Source: Kiritimatiellales bacterium (GTDB lineage Bacteria; Verrucomicrobiota; Kiritimatiellia; Kiritimatiellales; Pontiellaceae). Taken from it: DNA of 64,000 nucleotides. The translations under genes and the position numbers were made by a program. The notes under the pieces are model-generated. The model saw only the letters and a program-made list of their open reading frames with translations, was not told the DNA's origin and ran no database searches. Numbering within the stretch: the stretch's first letter is position 1; each line of letters begins with the position of its first letter. Of this stretch, positions 46,673 to 55,953 are shown piece by piece. The stretch covers positions 1 through 64,000 of the forward strand of contig QKAU01000007.1 in the NCBI GenBank assembly GCA_003246265.1, read 5' to 3'.

Positions 46673-48070
46673 ATGTCGACCACCTCCAACCGCATCAAGG
46701 AGCGGATCAATTTCTGCATCAAGGGCGAACTCTGGGAGCAGATCCCCCGGTTCTTCGAGGAGCTGCACCCTGCCGACATCGCGGAAATCATCAACCACGC
46801 CCCCGCCAATGCGCAGAACAAGCTCTTCGAACTGCTGCCCGACGGCATCAAGCCCGACGTGCTGGCCGAACTCGACGACCAGGCCGGCGCCGACATCCTG
46901 GAAGAGCTGACCGACGAGCAAATCTCGGATATCGTCGAGGAGATGGCGCCGGACGACGCTGCCGACCTGCTCGGCGAACTTGAAGGCGAGCGCAGCCAGG
47001 ACATCCTTGAACTGATGCCGGACGCGGATTCCGACGAGGTCCGCGGCCTGCTCCAGTACGAAGAGGATACCGCCGGCGGCATCATGACCACCGACTTCGT
47101 CGCCGCGCGCGCCACCATGACGGCGGCCGAGGCGATCGAGTACATCGGTTCGCTGGAACTCGACGAGCCGGTCTACTACGCCTATGTCGTCGACGAGGAG
47201 GGGCACCTCGAGGGCTTCGTGGAGCTTTGGGAACTGCTCAAGCGGAACCACCGCAACAGGAAGCTCGCGGAACTGGCAAAGCACGAATCGATCGTGGTCC
47301 ATACCGACACCGACCAGGAAGAGGTGGCGCGGCTGGCCTCGAAGTACGACCTGAGCTCGCTGCCCGTGCTCGACTGGCAGAATAAGCTCGTCGGCCGCAT
47401 CACCGTCGACGACATCATGGACGTCATAGAAGAGGAAGCGTCGGAAGACATCTTCAAGCTGGCCGGTTCGAGCGACGTGGAACTGGAGGACACCACTCCG
47501 CTGCAGGCCTGCAAGGCGCGACTGCCCTGGCTGCTCATCACGCTGGTGTCCGGCTTCATCAGCAGCCTCATCCTGAAAAGCTTCGTCAGGCACCTGTCCA
47601 CCGCCGAAATCCTGGCGCTGAGCTTCTTCATCCCGATCATCATGGGCATGGGCGGCAATACGGGCATCCAGTCCTCGACCCTGATCATCCGCGGGATCGC
47701 CCTGGGAATCAGCCACAGCCGCAGGATCACCCGCATCCTGCTCCACGAGATTACCGCCGGCGCCAGCATGGGTGTCATCTGCGGCAGCGTCATCGGTCTT
47801 TGGGCGCGTTTCGTAATCAGCCATGGCGACACGCCGGTGGCCACCAGCCCCTCCTACCTCGCCGTCACCGTGGCCATCGCCCTCTTCACCGCCATGTCGT
47901 TCGCGGCGGTCTTCGGCGCGGTGGTGCCCGTCCTGCTCAACCGCATGCGGGTAGACCCCGCCGTCGCTTCCGGCCCCTTCGTAAGCGCTTCGAACGACAT
48001 CTTCGCCCTGCTGATCTACTACGGCGTCACCCTGCTGATGATCCAGGCGAACCACCTAGCCGGAGCCTGA
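46673..48070 (+). CDS. mgtE: Magnesium transporter MgtE
   Basis: MgtE N domain, CBS pair, PIIMGMGGNTGIQSSTLIIRGIALG, FVSASNDIFALLIYYG. Confidence 0.94.
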   Translation: MSTTSNRIKERINFCIKGELWEQIPRFFEELHPADIAEIINHAPANAQNKLFELLPDGIKPDVLAELDDQAGADILEELTDEQISDIVEEMAPDDAADLLGELEGERSQDILELMPDADSDEVRGLLQYEEDTAGGIMTTDFVAARATMTAAEAIEYIGSLELDEPVYYAYVVDEEGHLEGFVELWELLKRNHRNRKLAELAKHESIVVHTDTDQEEVARLASKYDLSSLPVLDWQNKLVGRITVDDIMDVIEEEASEDIFKLAGSSDVELEDTTPLQACKARLPWLLITLVSGFISSLILKSFVRHLSTAEILALSFFIPIIMGMGGNTGIQSSTLIIRGIALGISHSRRITRILLHEITAGASMGVICGSVIGLWARFVISHGDTPVATSPSYLAVTVAIALFTAMSFAAVFGAVVPVLLNRMRVDPAVASGPFVSASNDIFALLIYYGVTLLMIQANHLAGA

Positions 48071-48072
48071 CC

Positions 48073-48816
48073 GTGATCGTCAAGACCACCGCCATTCCGC
48101 TCGCCTACTATCCCTGGTCCAGCACGTCGCGCATCGTGCATTGGCTGACGCGGACCCATGGCAAGGTCTCGACGCTCCTCAAAGGGGCCCTGCGACCGAA
48201 GAGCCCCTTCCTGGGCGAATACGACCTGTTCGGCACCAGCGAACTCCTCTTCTTCGCCCGGCGCGAGGAAGCCCTGCACACCGGCAAGGAGTGCGCCCTC
48301 CTCCGGCGGCGCGGCGCCTTCCACACCGACTGGCGGGCCATGCAGGCCGCCTCCTACATCGCCTACCTCTTCGACCGCGCAACCCCCGACGAGGCCCCCC
48401 AGCATGGACAGTTCGAATATTGCGAGGAACTCCTGGACCTGGCGGCCGAGCATGGCCGCCACCCCCTCTTCCTCGGCTGGGCGGAACTCGACTTTTGCTC
48501 GCACATGGGACAAGCCCCCCGGCTGGACCGCTGCATCCTATGCGCGGAGACGGCCCCCCAACGGTTTTGCGCGTCGCAGGGCGGCGTCGTGTGCAGCGGC
48601 TGCGCAAAGGTGCGCCAGCTTCCCACGCTCCCCTGCCCGGCCGATGTGCTGGCCATTCTTCGGGGATGGCAGCGGGCGGGGCATCCCGGGCTGGTGGCTC
48701 GGACGCGGCCCGATCCCGGGCAGTTCGCCGCGCTGAACGCCATCATGGCCACGTTCATGGCCTACCAGTTCAACGTGCAGCCCGAGCACAGGGCCGCCGC
48801 CCTCGTCATGCCATGA
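48073..48816 (+). CDS. recO: DNA repair protein RecO (GTG start)
   Basis: GKVSTLLKGALRPKSPFLG, zinc site CILCAE...GGVVCSGC. Confidence 0.85.
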   Translation: MIVKTTAIPLAYYPWSSTSRIVHWLTRTHGKVSTLLKGALRPKSPFLGEYDLFGTSELLFFARREEALHTGKECALLRRRGAFHTDWRAMQAASYIAYLFDRATPDEAPQHGQFEYCEELLDLAAEHGRHPLFLGWAELDFCSHMGQAPRLDRCILCAETAPQRFCASQGGVVCSGCAKVRQLPTLPCPADVLAILRGWQRAGHPGLVARTRPDPGQFAALNAIMATFMAYQFNVQPEHRAAALVMP

Positions 48817-50027
48817 AACCGAACAAGCCCAGAATCGCCTTCATCCACCGCTACGGACTGGAAGGATGGATATGCTGCGGCGGACACGCCGTTCCCGCCA
48901 TCGTCGACCGGCTCTCCGATACCGCGGAGATCCATTTCTACGGCCCGAAAACCACCGAAGCCGCGGACCCCGGCCTGCGCGCCAGGCTCCACATGCACGA
49001 ACTGCCCTACACGTGGAACCGCGCCAACCCGAGGGACAAGATCACCAAGACCCTCCCTTGGTACCTCTTCCTGCCACTCGTCGGCCTCCGTTGCCGTCTG
49101 GATGGGACCGCCCTGGTCTGGAACGATGAAACCGTCCCCTTCACCGCACCGATCCTGCGTCTCTTTTTCGGCCCCAACGTCGCCATTACGGTCATGGACT
49201 TTTTCGCCCGCATATACACCGAGAAGCATCCCCGGCTCCATTGGCTCCGCGATCTTGTCGAGCGCATCGACTTCGCCGCGTGGCGCAAATTGCCCCTGAT
49301 CTTCACCAAGGTGCTCTACACCCAGGAATTCCTCGCCGAACGCGGAATCCCCAAAGAAGTCATGCACCTCTACCGCAACCCCGTAGACCACGCCAAATTC
49401 CATCCGGTCGACGACGCCACGCGCAGGGCGACCCGTACCCGCTTTGGATTCACCGAAGACGACATCGTCCTCACCCACCACGGCATCCTGCACCCCAACA
49501 AGGGCAACGACTGGTTGCTTCGTCGCGTCGCCGAACTCAGGGACACGGCACCCCGTCTCAGATTCCTTCTCATCGGCAACGGGCCGGAGATGGCGAACCT
49601 CCAAACGCTCGCCCGCGGACTCGGCATCGCCGACCGGGTCGTCTTCGCCGGCTGGCTCCCATCCGAAGAGGCATTGAACAACGCCCTCGCCTCCGCCGAT
49701 ATCGGCCTCGTCATGCGGATCGGACAGGAGACCGACCACTTCCATATGACCGACACCCTCGCCCACGAAATGGCCTGCGGCAAGCCGATCCTCGCTGTCA
49801 ACCTCCGTGGCATCGCCGAAGTCATCCGCGACGGCGAAAACGGCTACCTCTTCTCCCACGAATACCCAGAGGATTTCACCGATCGCATTAAGCACCTGAT
49901 AGAGCATTCATCAGAATGCAGGAACCTAGCCATCGCCGCCCATTGGGTTAGTAGTACGGAAAACAATTTCGAAAACATAGCCGAGATAGCGGCAGATCGT
50001 TTAGGGAACCTTATTAAATCTCCATGA
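48813..50027 (+). CDS. Glycosyltransferase family 4
   Basis: HHGILHPNKGNDWLLRRVAEL, FLLIGNGPEMANLQTLA, DTLAHEMACGKPILAVNLRGIAEVIRDGENGYLF. Confidence 0.87.
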   Translation: MKPNKPRIAFIHRYGLEGWICCGGHAVPAIVDRLSDTAEIHFYGPKTTEAADPGLRARLHMHELPYTWNRANPRDKITKTLPWYLFLPLVGLRCRLDGTALVWNDETVPFTAPILRLFFGPNVAITVMDFFARIYTEKHPRLHWLRDLVERIDFAAWRKLPLIFTKVLYTQEFLAERGIPKEVMHLYRNPVDHAKFHPVDDATRRATRTRFGFTEDDIVLTHHGILHPNKGNDWLLRRVAELRDTAPRLRFLLIGNGPEMANLQTLARGLGIADRVVFAGWLPSEEALNNALASADIGLVMRIGQETDHFHMTDTLAHEMACGKPILAVNLRGIAEVIRDGENGYLFSHEYPEDFTDRIKHLIEHSSECRNLAIAAHWVSSTENNFENIAEIAADRLGNLIKSP

Positions 50028-51193
50028 ACTATCTGGATAAATACAAGGTTGGTTCCATGCTTTTCCGAACCCTATCGGAAGGCAGGATGAGACTCAAGGC
50101 ACTGGGCAATGCATTCCTGTTCGATCATGCCCCGCCGGATTTCGTTATCGAAATCAGCCAATATGTGAGTCAACACCGCAATGCGCTTTTATTTACCACC
50201 TTGTCGGGAACTTTTGATCTCAAGGTGCCTGATTCACCCATTATCCCAGAATCAGCCCGGGGCGTGCTTGCCAAGGATGAGCACATCACCTTCCCACAGA
50301 CGTTTGTCGCCAGCATTCCCAATGCCCGAGTCCTAGGCGATGGTACAGTGATCGTTGGTGACAACGCCATTCTATCCAATACGACCACGGATTTCCACCG
50401 GAAGATGGAGCACCACCACTTGCTCTATAGCCTCAAGCTCCCAAAACCGGAAGCATACAACGGCCGGTTAGCCGTGATCGCTTCACCCGGAAGCGACAAC
50501 TATTTCCATTGGACGTTGGACTCCATTCCGCGCTTCCACCTCCTTGAACACTTCAGCAACCATATCGATGGCTATTATGTGAACACGCGGCACTCTTTCC
50601 AACGCGAATGGCTAGAGTGGATTGGAATCCCGCGAAATCGCATTATTCCCGCGTCAGAAAACCGTCACATTATCGCATCGGAACTTATTGTTCCTTCGTT
50701 CGCAGGCCTACCCGGCCTACCTACCGCGCAAGGGATTGATTTTATCAGATCGTTCATGCCTCCTGCTGCCCCCAGCGAAGGACGGCGCATATATGTCTCT
50801 CGAGCAGACGCCCGCCGGCGACGCATCGTAAACGAAGAGCAGATTCTTCCACTGCTTAGAGCGCATCGCTTCGAGGTTGTTAAACCCGGGACCATGACCG
50901 TATGCGAACAAATGAGGGTGTTTGCCGACGCAACAGCTGTCATATCCCCCCACGGTGCGGAACTCACCAACCTGGTCTACTGCCGACCGGGCACAGGTGT
51001 TCTTGAAATCCTATCACCCTATTACCTCAATCCATGCTTCAGGTTGCTTTCGGGCATGACCGGACTGCGACACACGGCCCTGGTTGGCGATGGAGGGGCG
51101 AGCGTTTTGAAGCGTCAACTGGACGCACATCACGTATGGTCAAATATTAAGGTTGATCTCCCGAAGCTGGAGCACGCACTATCGTTGATGTAG
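50024..51193 (+). CDS. GT61-family capsular polysaccharide glycosyltransferase
   Basis: NYFHWTLDSIPRFHLL, RRIYVSRADARRRRIVNEEQILPLL, AVISPHGAELTNLVYCRPGTGVLEI. Confidence 0.87.
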   Translation: MNYLDKYKVGSMLFRTLSEGRMRLKALGNAFLFDHAPPDFVIEISQYVSQHRNALLFTTLSGTFDLKVPDSPIIPESARGVLAKDEHITFPQTFVASIPNARVLGDGTVIVGDNAILSNTTTDFHRKMEHHHLLYSLKLPKPEAYNGRLAVIASPGSDNYFHWTLDSIPRFHLLEHFSNHIDGYYVNTRHSFQREWLEWIGIPRNRIIPASENRHIIASELIVPSFAGLPGLPTAQGIDFIRSFMPPAAPSEGRRIYVSRADARRRRIVNEEQILPLLRAHRFEVVKPGTMTVCEQMRVFADATAVISPHGAELTNLVYCRPGTGVLEILSPYYLNPCFRLLSGMTGLRHTALVGDGGASVLKRQLDAHHVWSNIKVDLPKLEHALSLM

Positions 51194-51211
51194 TCGGTGG
51201 CGGTGAAAAAC

Positions 51212-52357
51212 ATGGATGAAAAATTCAACATTGCAATTGTCGGAGGATCTCTTTCAACCCGCGGCGGAGGAGCTCCGCGCTCCATGGCGCAACAAGCTGC
51301 CATCCTGGACAAGAGCGGACATCATGTTGAACTGTTTGTCGGTTTCAGCCGGAAATACCCCCTTACAAACAATCAGTTCGGATGCGCTGATTGCACTATT
51401 CATGCGTCTCAACTTTGGGGGCCGAGTGTACTCGGCTTTTTCCCCAGATCCCTACTTGCCCTTTGGAAGAAAGCAAGGGACTTCGACTTTATCCACCTGA
51501 ACGGAGCATGGAACCTGACTACAGCCATCGCCTCGAGAATTGCTCGAAGAAGGGGCGTCCCCTATATCATTACGATGCGCGGCCATTTTGGCGCGTACCA
51601 TTTCCGGCGCCTGCCGATGCTAAAAAAGATTATGTTCAGCCTGATTGAGATACCCAACATCAGACATGCGTTCGCAATGCACGCTACCGCGCGCTGGGAA
51701 GTTGAAACATCGAGCACAGTTTTGCGGCATAGTCGCAACACTGTGATCATTCCAAACCCCGTGGACCTTGCCGATTTCAGGCAGCCGCCTACACGGCACG
51801 ATGCTAGGCAACTTCTTGGCTTGCAGGACTCCGACTTCCACATTGTGCATCTCGGACGGCTGGCTAAACAAAAAAACATTCCCTTTCTGATACGGGCATT
51901 TGCCCAGGCCAAGCTCGGCAAAAAGGCCTATCTCACGTTGATCGGCCCGCCCGAAGCCCGCCTGAAGAAAACACTGTTCCGCATGGCGACTCAACTAGAT
52001 GTGCAAGATCAAATCCGCTTCATCGATTTCGTATCGGGCACGGAGCGCTGCAAATGGCTTGCCGCAGCAGATCTTTTTGCACTGCCCTCGTTCGATGAAA
52101 ATTTTTGCATCGTGGCTGTGGAAAGCGTCGCCAGTGGCACCCACTGCCTCCTGTCGCCACACGTTGGCGCGGCAGAATTTCTTCCCCAAGACATGCTCAC
52201 AGTATGTGAACTCGACCTTGGAAAATGGGTTCATGCATTGCATGAGTTGGCGGCTTCACGGAAACTGCAACGAATTCCGCAACCGGGTACATTTACTCAA
52301 TTTTCAACCGGCTCGGTGTTGCAAGCTTGGCAACAGCTGTATCGTTCTGACAGGTAA
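51212..52357 (+). CDS. Glycosyltransferase family 4 (ORF could open at GTG 51197)
   Basis: IVGGSLSTRGGGAPRSMAQQAAIL, HLGRLAKQKNIPFLIRAFA, LFALPSFDENFCIVAVESVASGTHCLLS. Confidence 0.88.
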   Translation: MDEKFNIAIVGGSLSTRGGGAPRSMAQQAAILDKSGHHVELFVGFSRKYPLTNNQFGCADCTIHASQLWGPSVLGFFPRSLLALWKKARDFDFIHLNGAWNLTTAIASRIARRRGVPYIITMRGHFGAYHFRRLPMLKKIMFSLIEIPNIRHAFAMHATARWEVETSSTVLRHSRNTVIIPNPVDLADFRQPPTRHDARQLLGLQDSDFHIVHLGRLAKQKNIPFLIRAFAQAKLGKKAYLTLIGPPEARLKKTLFRMATQLDVQDQIRFIDFVSGTERCKWLAAADLFALPSFDENFCIVAVESVASGTHCLLSPHVGAAEFLPQDMLTVCELDLGKWVHALHELAASRKLQRIPQPGTFTQFSTGSVLQAWQQLYRSDR

Positions 52358-52365
52358 AGTAGCTT

Positions 52366-53214
52366 ATGAGCATCCATATGCCAGATATGAAAACGGTCCA
52401 GAACGAATACGACGCTTTCTTGTCGAAAGCTGTCGAGCTGGATTCACCATATGGATCCAACACCATCGCAACCTATCTTAAGGCTTACAGGGAACGGATA
52501 TGCTCCCAAATCATGGTCCAGCTTGCTGTCGTATGCAAAGCCAGAACCCCAGCCAAACGCATGTTGTCGCTAGGCGGGTGGCCTGGCGTGGCGCCGATCA
52601 TGCTCAACCGGCTAACAGGTATAGAATCGACTTTGGTTGACCATCCGGCCCTATTGACAGGAGTCATGGGCCAGTTTTATTCGGCGCATGGAATCAAAGC
52701 CGTTGAATGCAACTTTTCTGACATTGCCGTAGAGCCACTCCCCCTTTCGGGGGGGTACCAACTGATCGAATGCTGTCAATGCATTGAGCATTGGAATTTC
52801 AGCCCCATCCCCATGTTTAAACAGATCTTCTCCCAGCTTTTGTCAACCAACGGGGTTTTCTTCATTACGGTACCCAACGCGGTCAGCTTGTACCGGAGAG
52901 CGTCCATCGTTGTCGGGCGAACGCCATACCCTGCAATGCAGTCCTTCATCGAAGTGGACGAAAACAAACCTGGCGCCGAAATCTCCCCCCATTGGAGGGA
53001 ATATACGCGCAAGGACATGGAACAACTCATCCTATATTGCGGCGGTCGGAGCATGGACATCCGTACGAAAACGTACTCGATTAACGCAATGAAAAACTGG
53101 CAGCACAGAATTTATTCCCTGTTCAGCAACTTGCACCCCTCACTACGCGAGAATATCGAAGCAGTCTGCTCAACTGAGGCTCGGATATCATTTGATCGCC
53201 TCGATATAGATTGA
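52366..53214 (+). CDS. SAM-dependent methyltransferase-like protein
   Basis: MLSLGGWPGVAPIML, LIECCQCIEHWNFSPIPMFKQIFSQLLSTNGVFFITVPN. Confidence 0.68.
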   Translation: MSIHMPDMKTVQNEYDAFLSKAVELDSPYGSNTIATYLKAYRERICSQIMVQLAVVCKARTPAKRMLSLGGWPGVAPIMLNRLTGIESTLVDHPALLTGVMGQFYSAHGIKAVECNFSDIAVEPLPLSGGYQLIECCQCIEHWNFSPIPMFKQIFSQLLSTNGVFFITVPNAVSLYRRASIVVGRTPYPAMQSFIEVDENKPGAEISPHWREYTRKDMEQLILYCGGRSMDIRTKTYSINAMKNWQHRIYSLFSNLHPSLRENIEAVCSTEARISFDRLDID

Positions 53215-53916
53215 TTGCGGCTTGTAAGCTCCCCCATCTTCGCCAAGGTCGAGCCCTAAAGCACTCCAGCCAACAATATGGCTATGCCGATAATCCATGC
53301 TTTCCACCTTCCTGAAACCCGACTTCAGAAGGATCTCCGCCAGATTGATCTCATCGTACATCCACTGGTGCGTCTCGCCCCTATGACGCGCATCACCGAA
53401 AATTTTGTTTTCCAACCATCGACGCAATGGCTTTTGGCGGCTGGTGCCATAAGATTCCTTTCTGACGCATTGCTCAATTATCCTTCCTATGTATTGGTCA
53501 TGAGTCGCACACAAGGAAGTATCAACCAAGCAAAGAGAGCAATGTTCGACATATTGCATAACCAACGCATGGAAGTCAGGCACGACAATACGATGCACCC
53601 CTCCAGCCTTTAGAACGCGCCGGACATCAGCCATGAAAGGCGCCACATGCTCCCTGTCCAGATGCTCAAGCAAATGGCAGTGATATACTGCATCCACCGA
53701 CCCGTCGGGAAAGGGAATTCCCTTGGATAGATCATGGACAAGAATATTTTCGCCCAACGAAGCGAACTCCCGCAAGCGTTCGCCAGACAGAAAGAGTGGC
53801 GCTATCCCGCTTCCAAAAAATGATCGTCTTAACCGCAAGGCAACTGACCAATCAATGTTGATAACAGCAGGATCGGGAGAAGATTTGCCTCCGCACCCCA
53901 AATTCAATATGCTCAT
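53188..53916 (-). CDS. SAM-dependent methyltransferase
   Basis: LNLGCGGKSSPDPAVINIDW, VDAVYHCHLLEHLDREHVAPFMADVRRVLKAGGVHRIVVPD. Confidence 0.85.
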   Translation of the reverse strand: MSILNLGCGGKSSPDPAVINIDWSVALRLRRSFFGSGIAPLFLSGERLREFASLGENILVHDLSKGIPFPDGSVDAVYHCHLLEHLDREHVAPFMADVRRVLKAGGVHRIVVPDFHALVMQYVEHCSLCLVDTSLCATHDQYIGRIIEQCVRKESYGTSRQKPLRRWLENKIFGDARHRGETHQWMYDEINLAEILLKSGFRKVESMDYRHSHIVGWSALGLDLGEDGGAYKPQSIYIEAIK

Positions 53917-53941
53917 TTGGTCTCCTCCATACACATTCGTT

Positions 53942-54913
53942 TCAATGAAGTGTCCTCGAAAGCACAACCTTGGCTGCCAGAACGAGCTTGGGTATCGCAC
54001 CCCAACCCCAACGATTGAACATCAGGCCCACGGTTCGCAAATAGCTCCTAGGCATAATGTACCTTCGCATGAACGCTTCGAATGCGGCATTTTCCTCGAT
54101 TTCCGTCTCTTGATCAAATGAAGCAGGCCCAACGTCAACAGGTAGATTCAGAAATGGGTCATAGACCTGCGTATTATATCCACCATGGTCACCTATATTT
54201 GAGATCATGTTGCCAGAAGGATAGAGTACCAGGTATTTTTTCTGGAACATGCAGTATGCCCACTGGGCATCCCAACGAAGCAGAGAAAGTTTCCGCATTC
54301 TTCTATACAACTGCTCAAAACGCCGCGCATAGCGCCGAGCAAACAACTCCCCAAGACAACCGGAAGCGATAAAGGATTCCAACTGGTCCATTTTGTGATC
54401 CGCCTGCAACCAGACTCTTCGCCATGTTGCAAGCCCCCATATCTGAGGATAACGGGAAACAATGCAACGGCTGCCAAGTCCCACCCTCCCCTTACTAAAA
54501 AAGGGGACCACGTTGGCTCCTGAAATCATGCCTATTCGCGGATCATCCGAGTATTTGTCCAACAAGCAACGGCAAAGCTCGAAATATCGTGGGCTAGGCA
54601 AACAATCCTCTTCAAGTATTAGCCCCTTGTCTTCATGCATGAAGAACCAGTCCAGGGCTTCCTTTATGAACCGATTAGGCCCCAAGTTTGCTTTCTTGAA
54701 AAGGGTTTCCACGCTGCATGGCCAATCGATGGAATCGCCAAGGTAGCAACGTATTTGCGCATTGGCTTCTTCTTCCTCACGATGTCCTGTTCGGGCGCCA
54801 TCGATGGCCAAGTACAGTCGGGCGGGCTGTTGCTCGCGAATTCGCTCAAAAACCCGCTTCGCGACAGCGAGGCGACTAAATGGGATGAATAGTATCGGTA
54901 AATCTCGGCACAT
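53942..54913 (-). CDS. GT-A glycosyltransferase-like (HlpA-like) protein
   Basis: LPILFIPFSRLAVAKRVFERIREQQPARLYLAIDGAR, NLGPNRFIKEALDWFFMHEDKGLILEEDCLPSPRYF. Confidence 0.75.
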   Translation of the reverse strand: MCRDLPILFIPFSRLAVAKRVFERIREQQPARLYLAIDGARTGHREEEEANAQIRCYLGDSIDWPCSVETLFKKANLGPNRFIKEALDWFFMHEDKGLILEEDCLPSPRYFELCRCLLDKYSDDPRIGMISGANVVPFFSKGRVGLGSRCIVSRYPQIWGLATWRRVWLQADHKMDQLESFIASGCLGELFARRYARRFEQLYRRMRKLSLLRWDAQWAYCMFQKKYLVLYPSGNMISNIGDHGGYNTQVYDPFLNLPVDVGPASFDQETEIEENAAFEAFMRRYIMPRSYLRTVGLMFNRWGWGAIPKLVLAAKVVLSRTLH

Positions 54914-54915
54914 AA

Positions 54916-55920
54916 TCAGTATGCAATTAAAACCAGATCCGCCAATGGCGTCGCCATTTCCGATCGCCGGATGGCAAACCGATAGCCCAAGTCCAACTTC
55001 TCCAGGTATGGCTTTACGTCGAAAAAATCCCGAGCTCTATGGTATATGCATATGCACAAAATTGGTTTCTGCTCCTTGATGGTCGCCATTGCCCCCTCAA
55101 TGGCTTGTGTTTCAAATCCTTCTATATCCATTTTTATCAGCCCTACATCGAGCCGATGCACGCGTACTTCATCGTCAATGGTGCCAATACTCACGGTTCC
55201 GCTACTGGCCTGCGCGGTATCCTTCAATTCCATTCCACTTGAAAAGGCTTGCTTCTCGCAATCGCCCATGCCTTTCCTTACCGGAATTATTTTTCCCTCC
55301 AACCTATTTGAACTGACGAATCGGCAGAGTTGATCATAAGCCTCGCGATTAGGTTCATAGGAAAGTATTTGCTGCGGCCCGAATACTTCCCAGAACATGC
55401 ATGCCGTATCCCCATTGAAGGCTCCCACATCCATAATGACTTTTTTCGACAGGTCGCATCTCATCGCATCCAACAGATCACGCATGCCATATCTGCTAAA
55501 AAACAGGTATGGATCAAAAAAAGCTGAGTTTTTGTAGCTATGGATACTCTTGCGCACGTGCGCTTTGTTCTCCATATACATTGCTTGCTCGGCAAGATCA
55601 TTATGGCACCACGCTTCGTTCAAGGGCAGGAAATACGGGCATTTCCCCCCGATGAGATAGCGTTTATACAGAGCAATGGTTCTGTCTACATAGGAGCACG
55701 AAATCTGGTCGAGCCCGCTTCTTAGGGCGGCGGTTTTTTGCTCTACGGAAAAGAATTTGAAATAATCCTCCCAAAAATCTATCCAAATACTTTTAACCAA
55801 TTCGCGATCCCATATTTTACGATTCCATTCCCTGCGGACAGATGCCCTGGCTTCCAGCAGGAAACGACGGGCCTCCCATGGAAGCAAGGATCGCATCATG
55901 TCTGTTGCCGAATTCATCAT
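54916..55920 (-). CDS. FkbM-family methyltransferase
   Basis: VIMDVGAFNGDTACMFWEVFGPQQILSYEPNREAYDQLCRFV, VGLIKMDIEGFETQAIEGAMATI. Confidence 0.88.
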   Translation of the reverse strand: MMNSATDMMRSLLPWEARRFLLEARASVRREWNRKIWDRELVKSIWIDFWEDYFKFFSVEQKTAALRSGLDQISCSYVDRTIALYKRYLIGGKCPYFLPLNEAWCHNDLAEQAMYMENKAHVRKSIHSYKNSAFFDPYLFFSRYGMRDLLDAMRCDLSKKVIMDVGAFNGDTACMFWEVFGPQQILSYEPNREAYDQLCRFVSSNRLEGKIIPVRKGMGDCEKQAFSSGMELKDTAQASSGTVSIGTIDDEVRVHRLDVGLIKMDIEGFETQAIEGAMATIKEQKPILCICIYHRARDFFDVKPYLEKLDLGYRFAIRRSEMATPLADLVLIAY

Positions 55921-55953
55921 AGATGCCGTGCCTTAAACTACAAACCGGGTCGA

